The notes beneath the pieces are model-generated. The model saw only the letters and a program-made list of their open reading frames with translations. It had not been told where the DNA came from and searched no databases. From Streptomyces sp. Ncost-T10-10d (GTDB lineage Bacteria > Actinomycetota > Actinomycetes > Streptomycetales > Streptomycetaceae), in contig NZ_FMDF01000129.1 of NCBI RefSeq assembly GCF_900091955.1, positions 1 through 64,000 of the forward strand: DNA of 64,000 nucleotides. Direction: 5' to 3'. Positions within the stretch are counted from its first letter, which is position 1. Every line of letters starts with the position of its first letter. A program made the position numbers and the translations under genes. Positions 1 to 8,704 of this stretch are shown one piece after another.

Positions 1-799
1 GCTGAAGCTCGTCGCACAAAAACGACCAGACGTGGTCGTACCCGTCTTCCATCTCGCCGCCCAGCTCACCGGCGGGCTCCGCTCGCGCGGCGCACTCGCG
101 GCCCCGAGCGCTGTTGTCATCACCGATTTCGCTGTTCATCGTCAATGGCTGCATCCGGGCAACGACCTCCATCTGTGTCTCACACCCGATCTCGCGCACC
201 AGGTCCGGCGAGCGGTACGGCGCCCGGCTGTCACCTCCGGCGCTCTGGTGGCACCCCGGTTCCACGCCCCGGCGCCCACGGCGGCGGACTGGCGGCGGCT
301 CGACTCGCCGGACCGTCCGCCGGTGCTGATCTCTACGGGGGCCTGGGGGGCAGGCGCCCACCTGGCACAGACCACGCGGCTGGTGGCTTCAGCGGGCTAC
401 AGACCAGTCGTGCTCTGCGGCACGAACACCCGCCTGCGCAGGGACCTGGCACGCATCGCCCATGCCGATGCCAGGGGCTGGGTCGACGACATGCCAGGAC
501 TCATGACGGCCGCCCGCGCGCTCATCGACAACGCGGCAGGCCAAACAGCGCTCGAAGCGATGGCCGTCGGATTGCCGGTGGTCAGCTATCGGCCCATTCC
601 GGGGCATGGCAGAGAGGGCGCCCGACGAATGGCCGAGCACGGTCTCACCGACTACGCACCGGACCCTTGGGCGCTGATCCGGGCCCTGGACAACCTGACC
701 GCTTCGGGCCCGGCGCGCGAGCGGCGCATCACCACAGCCCGCAGCCTGTTCTCCGGCGCGGGCGTGCTTCCTCTCGAAGCTCTGGTCCGACCGGGCTGA
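1..799 (+). CDS. Glycosyltransferase, MGDG synthase/MurG-like (5' partial)
   Basis: The reading frame is open from base 2, ahead of the first GTG at 32, so the N-terminal part lies outside the window. The visible part starts with RPDVVVPVFHLAAQ and later has ITDFAVHRQWLHPGNDLHL, typical of the acceptor-side domain of processive diacylglycerol glycosyltransferases. The C-terminal nucleotide-sugar domain carries DNAAGQTALEAMAVGLPVV, the GT28-type donor-binding segment. Such enzymes move a sugar from a UDP-sugar to a lipid or a secondary metabolite at the membrane face. Complete relatives are roughly 350-400 residues, so about a third is missing. The acceptor cannot be told from sequence. Confidence 0.75.
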   Translation, partial: LKLVAQKRPDVVVPVFHLAAQLTGGLRSRGALAAPSAVVITDFAVHRQWLHPGNDLHLCLTPDLAHQVRRAVRRPAVTSGALVAPRFHAPAPTAADWRRLDSPDRPPVLISTGAWGAGAHLAQTTRLVASAGYRPVVLCGTNTRLRRDLARIAHADARGWVDDMPGLMTAARALIDNAAGQTALEAMAVGLPVVSYRPIPGHGREGARRMAEHGLTDYAPDPWALIRALDNLTASGPARERRITTARSLFSGAGVLPLEALVRPG

Positions 800-867
800 A
801 CGGCCCGTCGGGAAACAATGGCCCGCCCCTCGTTCGTGGCAGGGGCTCGTAGGTTTCCGGTCCGGTG

Positions 868-1060
868 TCAGGTGCCGTACCACGTGTGCGAAGCCCGGTT
901 CGGCGTCGGCCAGGTCTTGGCGATCGTGCAGAGTCAGGAGACTGAACCAGGCGTCGAGATCGGCCGCGAGGTTGCAGGCGAGCATCCATCCGGTGTTGAC
1001 CTGTCAGGACCTGGAGGGCAGGTTCGCCAGGCCCATCGCCTTGTTCGGCGGCCTTCAGCC
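868..1060 (-). pseudogene. IS1380-family transposase remnant
   Basis: On the minus strand the frames read VRLKAAE, then KAMGLANLPSRS, a TGA stop, QVNTGWMLACNLAADLD and LTLHDRQDLADAEP. This is the C-terminal part of an IS1380-type DDE transposase (NTGW-LA-N-AADL followed by LADAEP). It carries one frameshift and an in-frame stop, and the rest of the protein is absent. The bases from 1061 to 1360 hold no gene I can support. The remnant lies between two unrelated genes and marks an old insertion. Confidence 0.6.
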
Positions 1061-1360
1061 GGACCTGCCGCCTCAGGCGGATGCGTCGCCCGCTCGGCCC
1101 GGACCGGGTCGCTTCGCCGTCCCGCCCAGTGTGTTCCTCGGACGCTCCCTCTCCTGCGAGGCCGCCTCCTCGAGTGCGGTCAAGGTCTCCTCCCTGACCC
1201 GCATTCCGGCCGCGTCGCGATGCGCCCTTGCCGTGGTGGGGTCCCCTCTGACCGGCGACATGTGGTGAAGGGGTCCGACAGGTCCAGTCGCTCCCGTACT
1301 TCGGGATCCACCCACCGGTTTCCGTGGAATGTGGGCTGAACGCCGCGACGCCGGTCCCGG

Positions 1361-3637
1361 CTACGCGCCTCCGCCCCGAGACGACGCCCGGTCGGGTGTC
1401 GCGACAGACATCCCGAGCGGGCGGGCCAGGCCGATCACCCCTTCGTCCAGGCGTTGCAGATGCCGCAGGACACGGTCCGTGACGCGGTCGTGCCGGGGGG
1501 AGCCGGGCTTGTCCGTCTCCAGCATGGAGGCCAGGCTCGCGCCGGTCTCCACCACGCCGTCGCTGTCGTCGCCCTCGACACGCGCGACGAGGACGTCGAT
1601 GTTGTGGGCGATGCGCCGGCCTGCTCCCTTCAGGAGGGGGTCCGCGGCGACGCTCTTGCTGTGCGGCAGGAGTTCGGCCGTCGCCGCCAGAGAACGCGCG
1701 TGGTAGGCGCACGTCTCCAGCAGCGCCACGACATAGCGAGCGGTCTGGCGGCGGGTCCGCAGCGGGGTGATCGGGTGGGTCAACGGCTGTGTGGAGGACC
1801 GCAGATCGTCCAGTGCCGTATCGAGATCCCGGGCCATGTCCAGCAGATCGAGCGCGGGCCCGCCGCTCAGCTGCTCCACTGCGGCATCGGTGACGTCACC
1901 GAGCCGGGTCAGTACCGTGCCGAGGAGTTCGTCGGTACGGCGATCGGTGTGCACCGGCAGGACCACGGCGGCCGCGATCACACCGCAGGCGGCGCCGAGC
2001 GCGGTCTCCTCGATGCGCAGGACGAGCACCGTGGAGCTGTAGGTGTTGAGCAGGGTGTACAGCAGTCCCAGTGCCGCCGTGACGAAGAAGGACATCAGGG
2101 CGTACGACAGCGGCGCGGTGAAGAACATGGCGAAGATGAACAGCAGCACGAGTGCGAATGCCGTCCAGGTGTGGTGGCCGACCAGGCCCGCCAGGCCGAC
2201 ACCGGCGACGACGCCGAGAACCGTGCCCAGCAGCCGACGGTAGCTCTTGACCAGGATCTCCCCGGTGGACGCCGTGTTCAGGAAGACGACCCAGCAGGTC
2301 AGCACCGCCCAGTACCAGCGCTGACTGGAGAGGAACTCCCCGCCCACGATGGCCAGCGCCGAACCCACCGACACCTGGACCGCGGCACGGGTCGTGGGAC
2401 GCTCCAGTCCCTTGCGGACATCCTTGACCGGCTCGGTCTCCTCGGCGTGCGCGATGGCGACGTCCTCGGCGTCCAGTTCCTCGCGGGAACGCGTGGTCGC
2501 AGGTGTGTCGTCGGACTCGTCCTGGGGCCCGTCGAGGGCCAGCCGCAGGCCCATGACCGCGCGCGCTGCCTCCCCGATGCCGCGGAAGACGTCCTGGACG
2601 GGGGCCGAGGCGCGCGGCAGATGCTCCTCGTCCCGATAGCCGAGCAGCCGGTTGCGCAGGTGGGCCACCGCGGCGCCGCGATTGTTCGAGGCCGGGCGGG
2701 CGACGAGCAGGCGCAACGCGTTGAGATCACGTCGCAGCGTCGCGGTGATGTCGCCCTGTTTCCGCAGCTGGTTGCCGGGCGTCGGCACGGGCGCGTGCGG
2801 CAGATGAAGCGTGAGCGTATCGGCGCGTTCGGAGCTGCGCGCGGTGAGGATGAGTACGCCGAGCCGCTCTGCGGCGATCTCGGCGTCGGCGACACGGCGC
2901 TGAACGAGCAAGGCGGTGGCGCTGTCGCTGGTGCCCTCCTCCAGCCGCCCCTGGATCATCATCGCGCTCTGGTGGAGGCGCGCGGTGTGCCGGCGTACGT
3001 CCTCCAGCGCCTTCTCGACGTGGTCCGGCCCGGCGTCGAGCAACTCGATCTGGGCGGACACCAATTGAGCGAGTCGGGCGCGGAAGGCCTCGCGCAGTCG
3101 CAGCAGAATGCGTTCGGGAGTCTCAACAACCAGGCCGAACCGTACGACCGCGCTGCAGATGAACGCGACGACCAGTGTTCCGCACAGCCCCGGCAGCGAG
3201 GAGACCGCGGCCCTGACGAACAGGGACACGAAGTAGATCTGAAACCCGATGAGTCCCAGGGCCGTACCGCGATCACCGAACCGGCGGCTGTAGACCGCGG
3301 CGAAGATCAAGGCGAGGAAGAAGAGGTCGCCCGCGACGACCTCGGTGCTCAACAGCGCTCCCAGCGACATCGCCACGAGCGCCACGGGCAGGCCGAGCGC
3401 GAGCGTGATGGCCTGTTCGCGCCGCTGCTTCTCCTTGATGGCGAAGGTCGCGACCATGGCCGCGATGGCACCGGCCACCATATGGCTCACATCGGCCTTG
3501 AGCAGCGCCAGGACCGCGAGCGTGAGTGCGATGGCGCCGACTGTCCGCAGGCCGGCCATCAGCCGCAACAGTCCGGGGTCGGAGGCCGAGAACCGGTCCC
3601 AGATCCTTGTCCGGCCGGCCCGTGTCACTGTCTTCAC
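1361..3637 (-). CDS. FUSC-family membrane protein (aromatic-acid-exporter-like)
   Basis: This is a long integral membrane protein with two blocks of about six hydrophobic helices. The first begins at VGAIALTLAVLALLKADVS and the second at YWAVLTCWVVFLN; a soluble stretch of about 250 residues lies between them, and a soluble tail follows. The two-block layout and the second-block motif with SYRRLLGTVLGVVAG match the FUSC/YccS/aromatic acid exporter family. The usual role is efflux of small organic acids, but the substrate here is unknown. The frame runs open to 3925, but the first 87 residues look non-conserved. I prefer GTG at 3637, which has GGGGAAAG seven bases upstream, giving 758 residues. 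ATG at 3664 is the alternative. Confidence 0.8.
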   Translation of the reverse strand: MKTVTRAGRTRIWDRFSASDPGLLRLMAGLRTVGAIALTLAVLALLKADVSHMVAGAIAAMVATFAIKEKQRREQAITLALGLPVALVAMSLGALLSTEVVAGDLFFLALIFAAVYSRRFGDRGTALGLIGFQIYFVSLFVRAAVSSLPGLCGTLVVAFICSAVVRFGLVVETPERILLRLREAFRARLAQLVSAQIELLDAGPDHVEKALEDVRRHTARLHQSAMMIQGRLEEGTSDSATALLVQRRVADAEIAAERLGVLILTARSSERADTLTLHLPHAPVPTPGNQLRKQGDITATLRRDLNALRLLVARPASNNRGAAVAHLRNRLLGYRDEEHLPRASAPVQDVFRGIGEAARAVMGLRLALDGPQDESDDTPATTRSREELDAEDVAIAHAEETEPVKDVRKGLERPTTRAAVQVSVGSALAIVGGEFLSSQRWYWAVLTCWVVFLNTASTGEILVKSYRRLLGTVLGVVAGVGLAGLVGHHTWTAFALVLLFIFAMFFTAPLSYALMSFFVTAALGLLYTLLNTYSSTVLVLRIEETALGAACGVIAAAVVLPVHTDRRTDELLGTVLTRLGDVTDAAVEQLSGGPALDLLDMARDLDTALDDLRSSTQPLTHPITPLRTRRQTARYVVALLETCAYHARSLAATAELLPHSKSVAADPLLKGAGRRIAHNIDVLVARVEGDDSDGVVETGASLASMLETDKPGSPRHDRVTDRVLRHLQRLDEGVIGLARPLGMSVATPDRASSRGGGA

Positions 3638-4020
3638 CCTGCCGCTTTCCCCGCTCGCCGCCATAAACCGGAAGTTCCAGCATGGCACGTGTCGACGCCC
3701 TGCCCTGCCCTGCCCTGACCCCGCCGTCCCGCGGGACAAACGCCACCCTGCACACGATCTACCGGTCCGTCGGCGACGTCCGGCCAACCACGGACGTCCT
3801 CGCGCTGATTGAGGACCGCGTGACCGACTGAGCTCGGTTCGGGGGTGGGCGGCTGTGTGAGGAGCTGGACCGGAGATCGATGACATATGCCCGCCGAACC
3901 GATCCGCCTCCCGTGTGACGGGCATCCGGGAAGAAAGTTCACCCGCTGCTCCCGCCAGGCGGGAGGCAGTACTGATCGGCCTTCCCTTGCAGATCAGAGC
4001 CGTGTGGCGTGGTCTCCACG

Positions 4021-4245
4021 ATGGATGTCGCCAAGATCAGCGCCGGGCAGATGTACCGGTACCACGTGCGTCGGGCGGTTGTCGGTGACGGCTGCCGTCC
4101 GCTCCGCACGCCGCCGCCGGACGCCCAAGAGGAAGCCGGTGTCCTGCCAGGCGACGGATGGGCCGCGGACCGGCCGTAGTTGGTCCGGTGGCGGGGGAGG
4201 AGGTCACCGAGCAGCGGCTGCGGGACCCGTTTGGGGAGGTCCCTG
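4021..4245 (+). pseudogene. MobF-type conjugative relaxase, N-terminal remnant
   Basis: ATG at 4021 begins MDVAKISAGQMYRYHVRRA and VVGDG, which resembles the first residues of actinobacterial TraA/MobF relaxases (K-S-AG---Y-Y---V--GD). The frame stops at about 4179. The neighbouring frame continues with RGPAVVGPVAGEEVTEQRL and RDPFGE, the segment that follows in these relaxases (RGLA--GL--GE-VTE-Q-R-LFGEG). So this is a frameshifted 5' fragment of about 75 codons. It runs straight into hydrolase sequence. The similarity is from memory of the family and is moderate. Confidence 0.45.
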
Positions 4246-4573
4246 GCGTGCTCCGGTCGTCCGCATCCGGCTCCGATCGCTCGCCTCTGGTGCTGATGGG
4301 CCACGGTGGCGGCACGCACAAGAAGGCACCGGAACTGGTGGGCCGTGCACAGCGCCTTGTGACCAGCCGCGGTTTCAACGTCGCCACCACCGACGCGCCC
4401 GGCCCCGGCGGCCGGCTGCGCACGGCGGACGACGAGCGGGAGATCGCCGCGCTCCAAAAGGCGATGGCGGCGGGCGAGCCGGTCGGCCCGATCGTCGGCC
4501 GGTACAACGCCCACCTGGCAGAGCGTGCCGCGCCGAAGTGGCAGGCGACCGCATGCTCCAGCTGCGCGGCTGA
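4246..4573 (+). pseudogene. Alpha/beta hydrolase (dienelactone-hydrolase-like), truncated
   Basis: The frame reads VPGVLRSSASGSDRSPLVLM then GHGGGTHKKAPELV, the oxyanion-hole strand of a Streptomyces alpha/beta hydrolase. TTDAPGPGGR (normally a DAPGHG) and PVGPIVGRYNAHLAERAAPK follow. The nucleophile elbow and all later residues are missing. Near 4555 the frame slips and the alternate frame ends LQLRG then stop at 4573. The 5' end is joined to relaxase sequence. It cannot encode an active hydrolase. Confidence 0.6.
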
Positions 4574-4576
4574 CGG

Positions 4577-5143
4577 CTATCGACGCTGCTCCCAGTTGGC
4601 CCGGACAAGGGCGTATTCGACCTCGCCATGCTCGGAACCTGCGATTGCCTCCGGCCAGTCCCCGGTGAAGTTCCGGAGGAACGACAGGCCCGCCTTCTCC
4701 ATCACACGCCGGGATCGCGTGTTCACTGCCATCGTGTTCGCGGTGACCCGTTCCACTCCGAGGTCTGTGAACCCTTTGCCGATCAGGGCCCGCGATCCCT
4801 CCGTGGCATGCCCCTTGCCCCAGGCGGCCTTGTTCAGCCGGTAGCCGAGTTCGACCACGAGCGGGCTGTGGTCGTCAAGGGGGCGGAACTCGAACCAGCC
4901 CAGGAAGGTCCCGGTGTCCTTCTCATCAGCGGCCCAGTAGCCACGGGTACCGAAGCACGGATAGTCGTGGAGGAGCCGCGGCAGGGTCTGCGCCTGGATC
5001 GTTCGGCGGCTTGTCGGCCGGCCGCCGTTGATGAAGCGCATGACGTCGGGGTCGTTGTCCAGTGCGAACAGGCGGTCGGCGTCGGCGTCGGTGTCGGCGA
5101 ACGGGCGCAGCACAAGCTGTTCGGTTTCCAGGAAGACATGCAT
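4577..5143 (-). CDS. GNAT N-acetyltransferase (RimJ/RimL type)
   Basis: The 188-residue product starts MHVFLETEQLVLRPFADTD, the usual N-terminus of RimJ/RimL-like acetyltransferases. It carries LGYRLNKAAWGKGHATEGSR, the acetyl-CoA pyrophosphate-binding A motif (R/Q-x-x-G-x-G/A variant, here WGKGHA), followed by N-RSRRVMEKAGL. The family transfers an acetyl group from acetyl-CoA to a protein N-terminus or a small amine; the substrate is unknown. The frame is open to 5179 but the twelve extra residues look non-conserved, so I chose ATG at 5143. It ends four bases after the truncated hydrolase on the opposite strand. Confidence 0.85.
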   Translation of the reverse strand: MHVFLETEQLVLRPFADTDADADRLFALDNDPDVMRFINGGRPTSRRTIQAQTLPRLLHDYPCFGTRGYWAADEKDTGTFLGWFEFRPLDDHSPLVVELGYRLNKAAWGKGHATEGSRALIGKGFTDLGVERVTANTMAVNTRSRRVMEKAGLSFLRNFTGDWPEAIAGSEHGEVEYALVRANWEQRR

Positions 5144-5217
5144 GCCGTGATCATCACCACCGGCAACTGCACCCGCCATCGAATATTCCGGGCAGGCCGG
5201 TGGGGGGGGGGCCGGTT

Positions 5218-5400
5218 CACGCAGCGAGGGTTTCGGGGCGTTTGGCGAGGTGCCCGCGTTCGAAGCGGGCTCAGGCGCCGACGAGGGCGACGAGGTGGGG
5301 TGCGTTCACGGCCCGGCACCGGTTGCTGGGCGGACTCGACGAGCTTGAAGACCACAGCCAGGGCCGCCGCGCGGCTACCGACGCCCTGATCCACAGTTCT
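5218..5400 (-). pseudogene. IS256-like transposase C-terminal remnant
   Basis: The minus strand reads GVGSRAAALAVVFKLVESAQQ in one frame. After a slip it reads CRAVNAPHLVALVGA, stop, ARFERGHLAKRPETLAA, stop. RAVNAPHLVALVRAGA-F--G-L-ERP is a tail I associate with actinobacterial IS256/mutator-type transposases. One frameshift and one internal stop make it dead. Assignment to the exact IS family is less certain than its being a transposase tail. Confidence 0.45.
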
Positions 5401-5442
5401 GTGCGCAATGCGAACCGGATGCGGCCGAGAGAGAATTGATGT

Positions 5443-5625
5443 GTGGCTATAACACTGAATCCCCCAGGGGAGACACCACCTGCCGAGGGCTCCATCAGTG
5501 AAGCCCACCAGGAACGCGCGGACGGAGGCATTTGGGAACACCCCGCCCTATGGGCAGGACTCGTTTTGCTGGGATCGGTCATCTTTGCCGCATTCTTCAT
5601 CGCGCGGATCTTCGGCTACGGATGA
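5443..5625 (+). CDS. DUF6480-family small membrane protein
   Basis: This 60-residue protein has PPGETPPAEGS near the N-terminus and a single C-terminal transmembrane helix (LWAGLVLLGSVIFAAFFIAR). This Pro/Glu-rich head with one tail helix matches the DUF6480 proteins common in Streptomyces. Their function is unknown and they probably sit in the cytoplasmic membrane. The start is GTG at 5443; no strong Shine-Dalgarno sequence is visible upstream. The gene stands alone. Confidence 0.75.
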   Translation: MAITLNPPGETPPAEGSISEAHQERADGGIWEHPALWAGLVLLGSVIFAAFFIARIFGYG

Positions 5626-5794
5626 CCATCCCCAGCGACGGCCTGTGACCTGGGCATCACCTGGACTCCCCGAGGACGGGTCGGTGGTTCCAGGTGGGGC
5701 CGGGCTGCGGCCCAGGGGCGTGAGGCGGCTTGTTTCATCAGGAATATCCGGACGAGAGTCAAACGCCTGTATCGTGCACCGGAATCCTGCCGGT

Positions 5795-5824
5795 CTGAAC
5801 GTACGCAGACTGAACGTACGCAGA
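5795..5824. repeat. Perfect 15-bp tandem repeat
   Basis: CTGAACGTACGCAGA occurs twice head to tail with no gap, in the 300-base space between the DUF6480 gene and the end of the PLP-enzyme gene. Each unit contains the palindromic core CGTACG. It could be a pair of regulator half-sites or chance slippage. Nothing else is recognisable in 5626-5928. Confidence 0.7.
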
Positions 5825-5928
5825 GAGCCGGTCCCGGCAGCAGTTCGCGGGCGGGGCCGGTGCGGGGTCCTGACGGGCCGCACCGGCCGGATACGAAGCG
5901 GGCCCGGTGTCCAGGGGCGTGGGCCGGG

Positions 5929-7149
5929 TCAGCCGACGGCGGGTGCGGTGCCGAGGAAGCCGGCGAGGGCCTCCAGCAGGCGGTCGACGTCCTCGTCGTT
6001 GTTGTAGGGGGCCAGGCCGATCCGCAGTCCGCCTTCGTCGCCGAGTCCGAGCCGGCGGGACGCCTCCAGTGCGTAGAAGGACCCGGCCGGGGCGTCGACG
6101 CCCCGCTCCGCCAAGTATCGCGATGCGGCGGCGGTGCTGCGGCCGGCCAAGGTCAGCAGCAGGGTGGGGGTGCGGTGTGCGGCCCGGGAATGCACAGTGA
6201 TGCCCCCGAGACCGGCGAGTCCCTGTTCGATACGGGCTCGCAGGGCGTCCTCATGCGTCTCGATCGCCATGAAGGCGGCGAGCAACCGTTCCCGCCGGGT
6301 GCCGTCGGCCCCGGGGGCCAGTGAGGCGAGGAAGTCCACTGCCGCGCCGGCCCCGGCCAGGAGTTCGTACGGCAGAGTGCCCAGTTCGAAGCGCTCGGGA
6401 ACGGCATCGGTGGAGGGTCGCAACTTGTCCGGCCGCAGCGTCTCCAGCAACTCCGGACGGCTCGCCAGCACGCCCAGATGCGGGCCGAGGAATTTGTACG
6501 GCGAACAGACCAGGAAGTCGGCGCCGAGGCCGGGCAGGTCGACGGCGGCGTGCGAGGCGTAGTGCACCGCGTCGACATGCAACAGGGCTCCTGCCCGGTG
6601 CACCAGGTCGGCGAAGGCGGGAATGTCGGGGCGGGTACCGATGAGGTTGGACGCCGCGGTGACGGCGACCAGACGGGTGTGCGCGGAGAGCACGGCGGCG
6701 ATGTCATCAATGGTCAGCTCACCCGTGGCCGGGTCGAACTCCGCCCATCGGACCGTGGCGCCCACGGCCTCGGCCGCGTGGATCCAGGGCCGGATGTTGG
6801 AGTCGTGGTCGAGGCGACTGACGACCACCTCGTCGCCCGGGCCCCAGCTCTTCGCCACGGTGCGGGACAGGTCGAAGGCGAGCTGGGTGGAGCTGCGGCC
6901 GAACACGATGCCACGCGGATCGGCGCCCAGCAGGTCGGCCAGCGCTCGGCGGGCGCGGGTCACGACCGCCTCCGCGTTGCGCTCGCCCTCGGTGGTGACC
7001 CCCCGGTTGGCCAGCGGGTTGGCCAGCGCGTCCGCGATGGCGTCGATCACCGGTTGCGGTGTCTGGGTGCCGCCGGGGGCGTCAAAGCGGGCGGAGCCGG
7101 CCTTGAGGGCGGGGATCCGGGCACGGACGGCGCTGACGTCGAAGGTCAT
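5929..7149 (-). CDS. Cysteine-desulfurase-like PLP enzyme (class V aminotransferase)
   Basis: The 406-residue protein has the class V aminotransferase fold signature: RFDAPGGTQTPQPV near the start, SSTQLAFDLSR in the cofactor phosphate region, HVDAVHYASH (Asp193 and His196) and CSPYKFLGPHLG with the PLP lysine at Lys219. This fits the cysteine desulfurase-like subfamily rather than IscS/SufS, because no active-site Cys loop with the usual context is evident. It probably acts on the sulfur or amino group of a cysteine-like substrate, which is unknown. ATG at 7149 starts a conserved N-terminus. No Fe-S genes are adjacent. Confidence 0.85.
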   Translation of the reverse strand: MTFDVSAVRARIPALKAGSARFDAPGGTQTPQPVIDAIADALANPLANRGVTTEGERNAEAVVTRARRALADLLGADPRGIVFGRSSTQLAFDLSRTVAKSWGPGDEVVVSRLDHDSNIRPWIHAAEAVGATVRWAEFDPATGELTIDDIAAVLSAHTRLVAVTAASNLIGTRPDIPAFADLVHRAGALLHVDAVHYASHAAVDLPGLGADFLVCSPYKFLGPHLGVLASRPELLETLRPDKLRPSTDAVPERFELGTLPYELLAGAGAAVDFLASLAPGADGTRRERLLAAFMAIETHEDALRARIEQGLAGLGGITVHSRAAHRTPTLLLTLAGRSTAAASRYLAERGVDAPAGSFYALEASRRLGLGDEGGLRIGLAPYNNDEDVDRLLEALAGFLGTAPAVG

Positions 7150-7572
7150 GCGTACTCCTGGAGGCGAGAGGACGACGTGGGCGCCACAGTACGGAAACCG
7201 GGAGTCCTGCCGAGCGCGGGGCTGCCGTACGCGGGTACGACGGGCTCACCGCCGCCGAGGCCGCGCCGTTGCCGGGCACAGCGGGTCGGGGCGGGTCGGG
7301 TCGCCTGAGTGGAGTCATGGCCGGGCCGGGTGGCGTCAGCTCAGTCCGGTTCGGCCGGGCGAGGTGGTGTCGGGCCGGGGCATGTCGAGCAGACCGGCGC
7401 GATGGTGTGTGCTTCCCACTGTGCCGGGAAGCTTCCCCGGGAAGCTCCCGAGCGCCGTACGGTGCGCCCGGCTCAAAACCAGCGGCATACGTGGAGCGCA
7501 GCGGCTTGCGTCTCGCGATCAGCAGACGCAGCGTCGACGCGGCCGCAGGGCGTACCCGCGTCGTCCCATCCG
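7150..7572. other. Intergenic region with no gene recognised
   Basis: I see no supported coding sequence here. It contains the promoter side of the PLP-enzyme gene and a HindIII-like palindrome described separately. It ends at the hairpin that follows the S74-domain gene. Confidence 0.5.
7426..7449. repeat. Palindrome GGGAAGCTTCCC with degenerate second copy
   Basis: A perfect 12-base palindrome (7426-7437) is followed at once by CGGGAAGCTCCC (7438-7449), so GGGAAGCT recurs at a 13-base step. The two copies look like paired operator sites or the arms of a small hairpin. No gene starts within 150 bases. Confidence 0.5.
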
Positions 7573-7610
7573 CAACCGCTGCACCTGGTCACAGCCAGGT
7601 GCAGCGGTTG
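7573..7610 (-). terminator. Strong hairpin terminator
   Basis: A perfect 16-bp stem (CAACCGCTGCACCTGG with its complement) closes a 6-base TCACAG loop. It begins seven bases after the stop codon of the S74-domain frame on the minus strand. It lacks a clear U tract, as is common in actinobacterial terminators. Confidence 0.75.
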
Positions 7611-7616
7611 GGAAGG

Positions 7617-8296
7617 TCAGATCCGTGTGGTCTCCGCACCAGGTGCGTGCGCTGTCGGTTCGAGCTTCTGCGCCCGGAGTTCGCTGACCTCAGCCTGAAG
7701 ATCGGTGAGTTGCCGGTGAAGTGCCTGAATCGCCACGATCGCCACGCCGTTGGCATCGGTGCAGCAGATCGTCTTGTCGTCGGCCCCCAGGCCGAGGTGG
7801 GTCTGCCAGTCCTGTGCCATCGGCCCCAGGTGACGCACTTCGTCGTTCTCCCACCGGTATCGCCATGTGCTCACCGGCAGACGGACCACTCGGGCAAGGA
7901 CATCGAACCCGTTCACGCCGTCACCCGCCTCGGCGACCGTTTCGCCGGAGGCCGTGGACGTCATTCCGGCGGGAGTGGGTGTGTCGGGGTGCAGGCGCGC
8001 CCGGTAGGCCCGAATGCCGGCGGTCCGGGCGCGGTGGAGGCGTTCGGTCAGCGATCCCATCGCACCGGGCTCACGCTGGTCTTTACGGCCCGGTCGGAGA
8101 ACAGCAGACTGCCCAGCGGGACGAACTGAGAGGAGGCCTCGGGGTCGTCGCCGACGGGGGCAGTGCTCTGCTCCACCGCCCGCACCTGCGCGGGCTCGGC
8201 GGCCTCGGCAGCCGAGGCTGCGCCCAGGCACACCGACACGGCGGCGATCGCAGCAGAGGACACGGCGGCAAGTCGGGTAGCTGCGGTGAGAGACAT
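7617..8296 (-). pseudogene. Secreted protein with S74-type intramolecular chaperone domain, frameshifted
   Basis: ATG at 8296 opens a signal peptide (MSLTAATRLAAVSSAAIAAV and on to SAAEA), followed by FVPLGSLLFSDRAVKTSV. The frame stops at 8048 after SPVRWDR. The overlapping frame, whose ATG lies across that stop, continues to 7617. It contains LPVSTWRYRWENDEVRHLG, PMAQDW, GLGADD and DANGVAIVAIQALHRQL, the hallmark of Peptidase_S74/tail-fibre chaperone domains. Related single proteins have SDRAVKT followed in one frame by LPV-TWRY, so this is most likely one gene broken by a frameshift with 70 altered residues between. Expression of both frames by re-initiation is possible but unproven. Confidence 0.6.
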
Positions 8297-8395
8297 GAAG
8301 CACGCTCCGAGTTGGTCAGGGATCGGATCAAGCAGGTAACGACACCGCCCCCCGTCGGTCACGAGCTGCACGACCAGACGTTGACCGGACCCAGG

Positions 8396-8632
8396 TGTGT
8401 CTTCATCTCCCACGACCTGGCCGTCGTCCATCAGATCAGCGACGACGCGATCACGATGTCCGACGGCCGGGTGGTGGAACGCGGCCTGACAGCGCAGCTC
8501 CTGCGCGCGCCGGGAACGGACTGCACCAAGGCCTTGCCGGCCGCAGTACCCCACCCGGGCTGGAAGCCGCACCGGAAACCGCCGCTGAAGCGCCCGCGCC
8601 GGGCGACCCGGCCGTTGTGGTCGTTGCGCTGA
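8396..8632 (+). pseudogene. Oligopeptide ABC transporter ATPase (OppF/DppF), C-terminal fragment
   Basis: The frame reads CVFISHDLAVVHQISDDAIT, then MSDGRVVERG, a APGTD-T-ALPAAVP run and PGWKP. This is the H-loop and tail of a peptide-transporter ATP-binding subunit. Walker A, Q-loop, signature and Walker B are all absent. It begins abruptly after the start of the divergent S74-domain gene, so it is a truncated leftover. Confidence 0.65.
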
Positions 8633-8654
8633 TCCACCGGTCGCGTCAACGCGT

Positions 8655-8697
8655 GGACCGGGCGCCCGGACAGAGGTTCCGTCCGGGCGCCCGGTCC
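8655..8697 (-). terminator. Strong hairpin terminator
   Basis: A perfect 17-bp stem (GGACCGGGCGCCCGGAC with its complement) closes a 9-base loop. It begins eight bases after the stop of the S8 peptidase gene on the minus strand. Confidence 0.75.
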
Positions 8698-8704
8698 GTA
8701 GTGA

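Noticed and set aside
1454..3718. 754-codon plus-strand open frame opposite the FUSC gene
   Set aside because: The translation is Gly/Arg/Gln/Asp-rich without any domain, and it mirrors the GC-rich third positions of the FUSC gene on the other strand.
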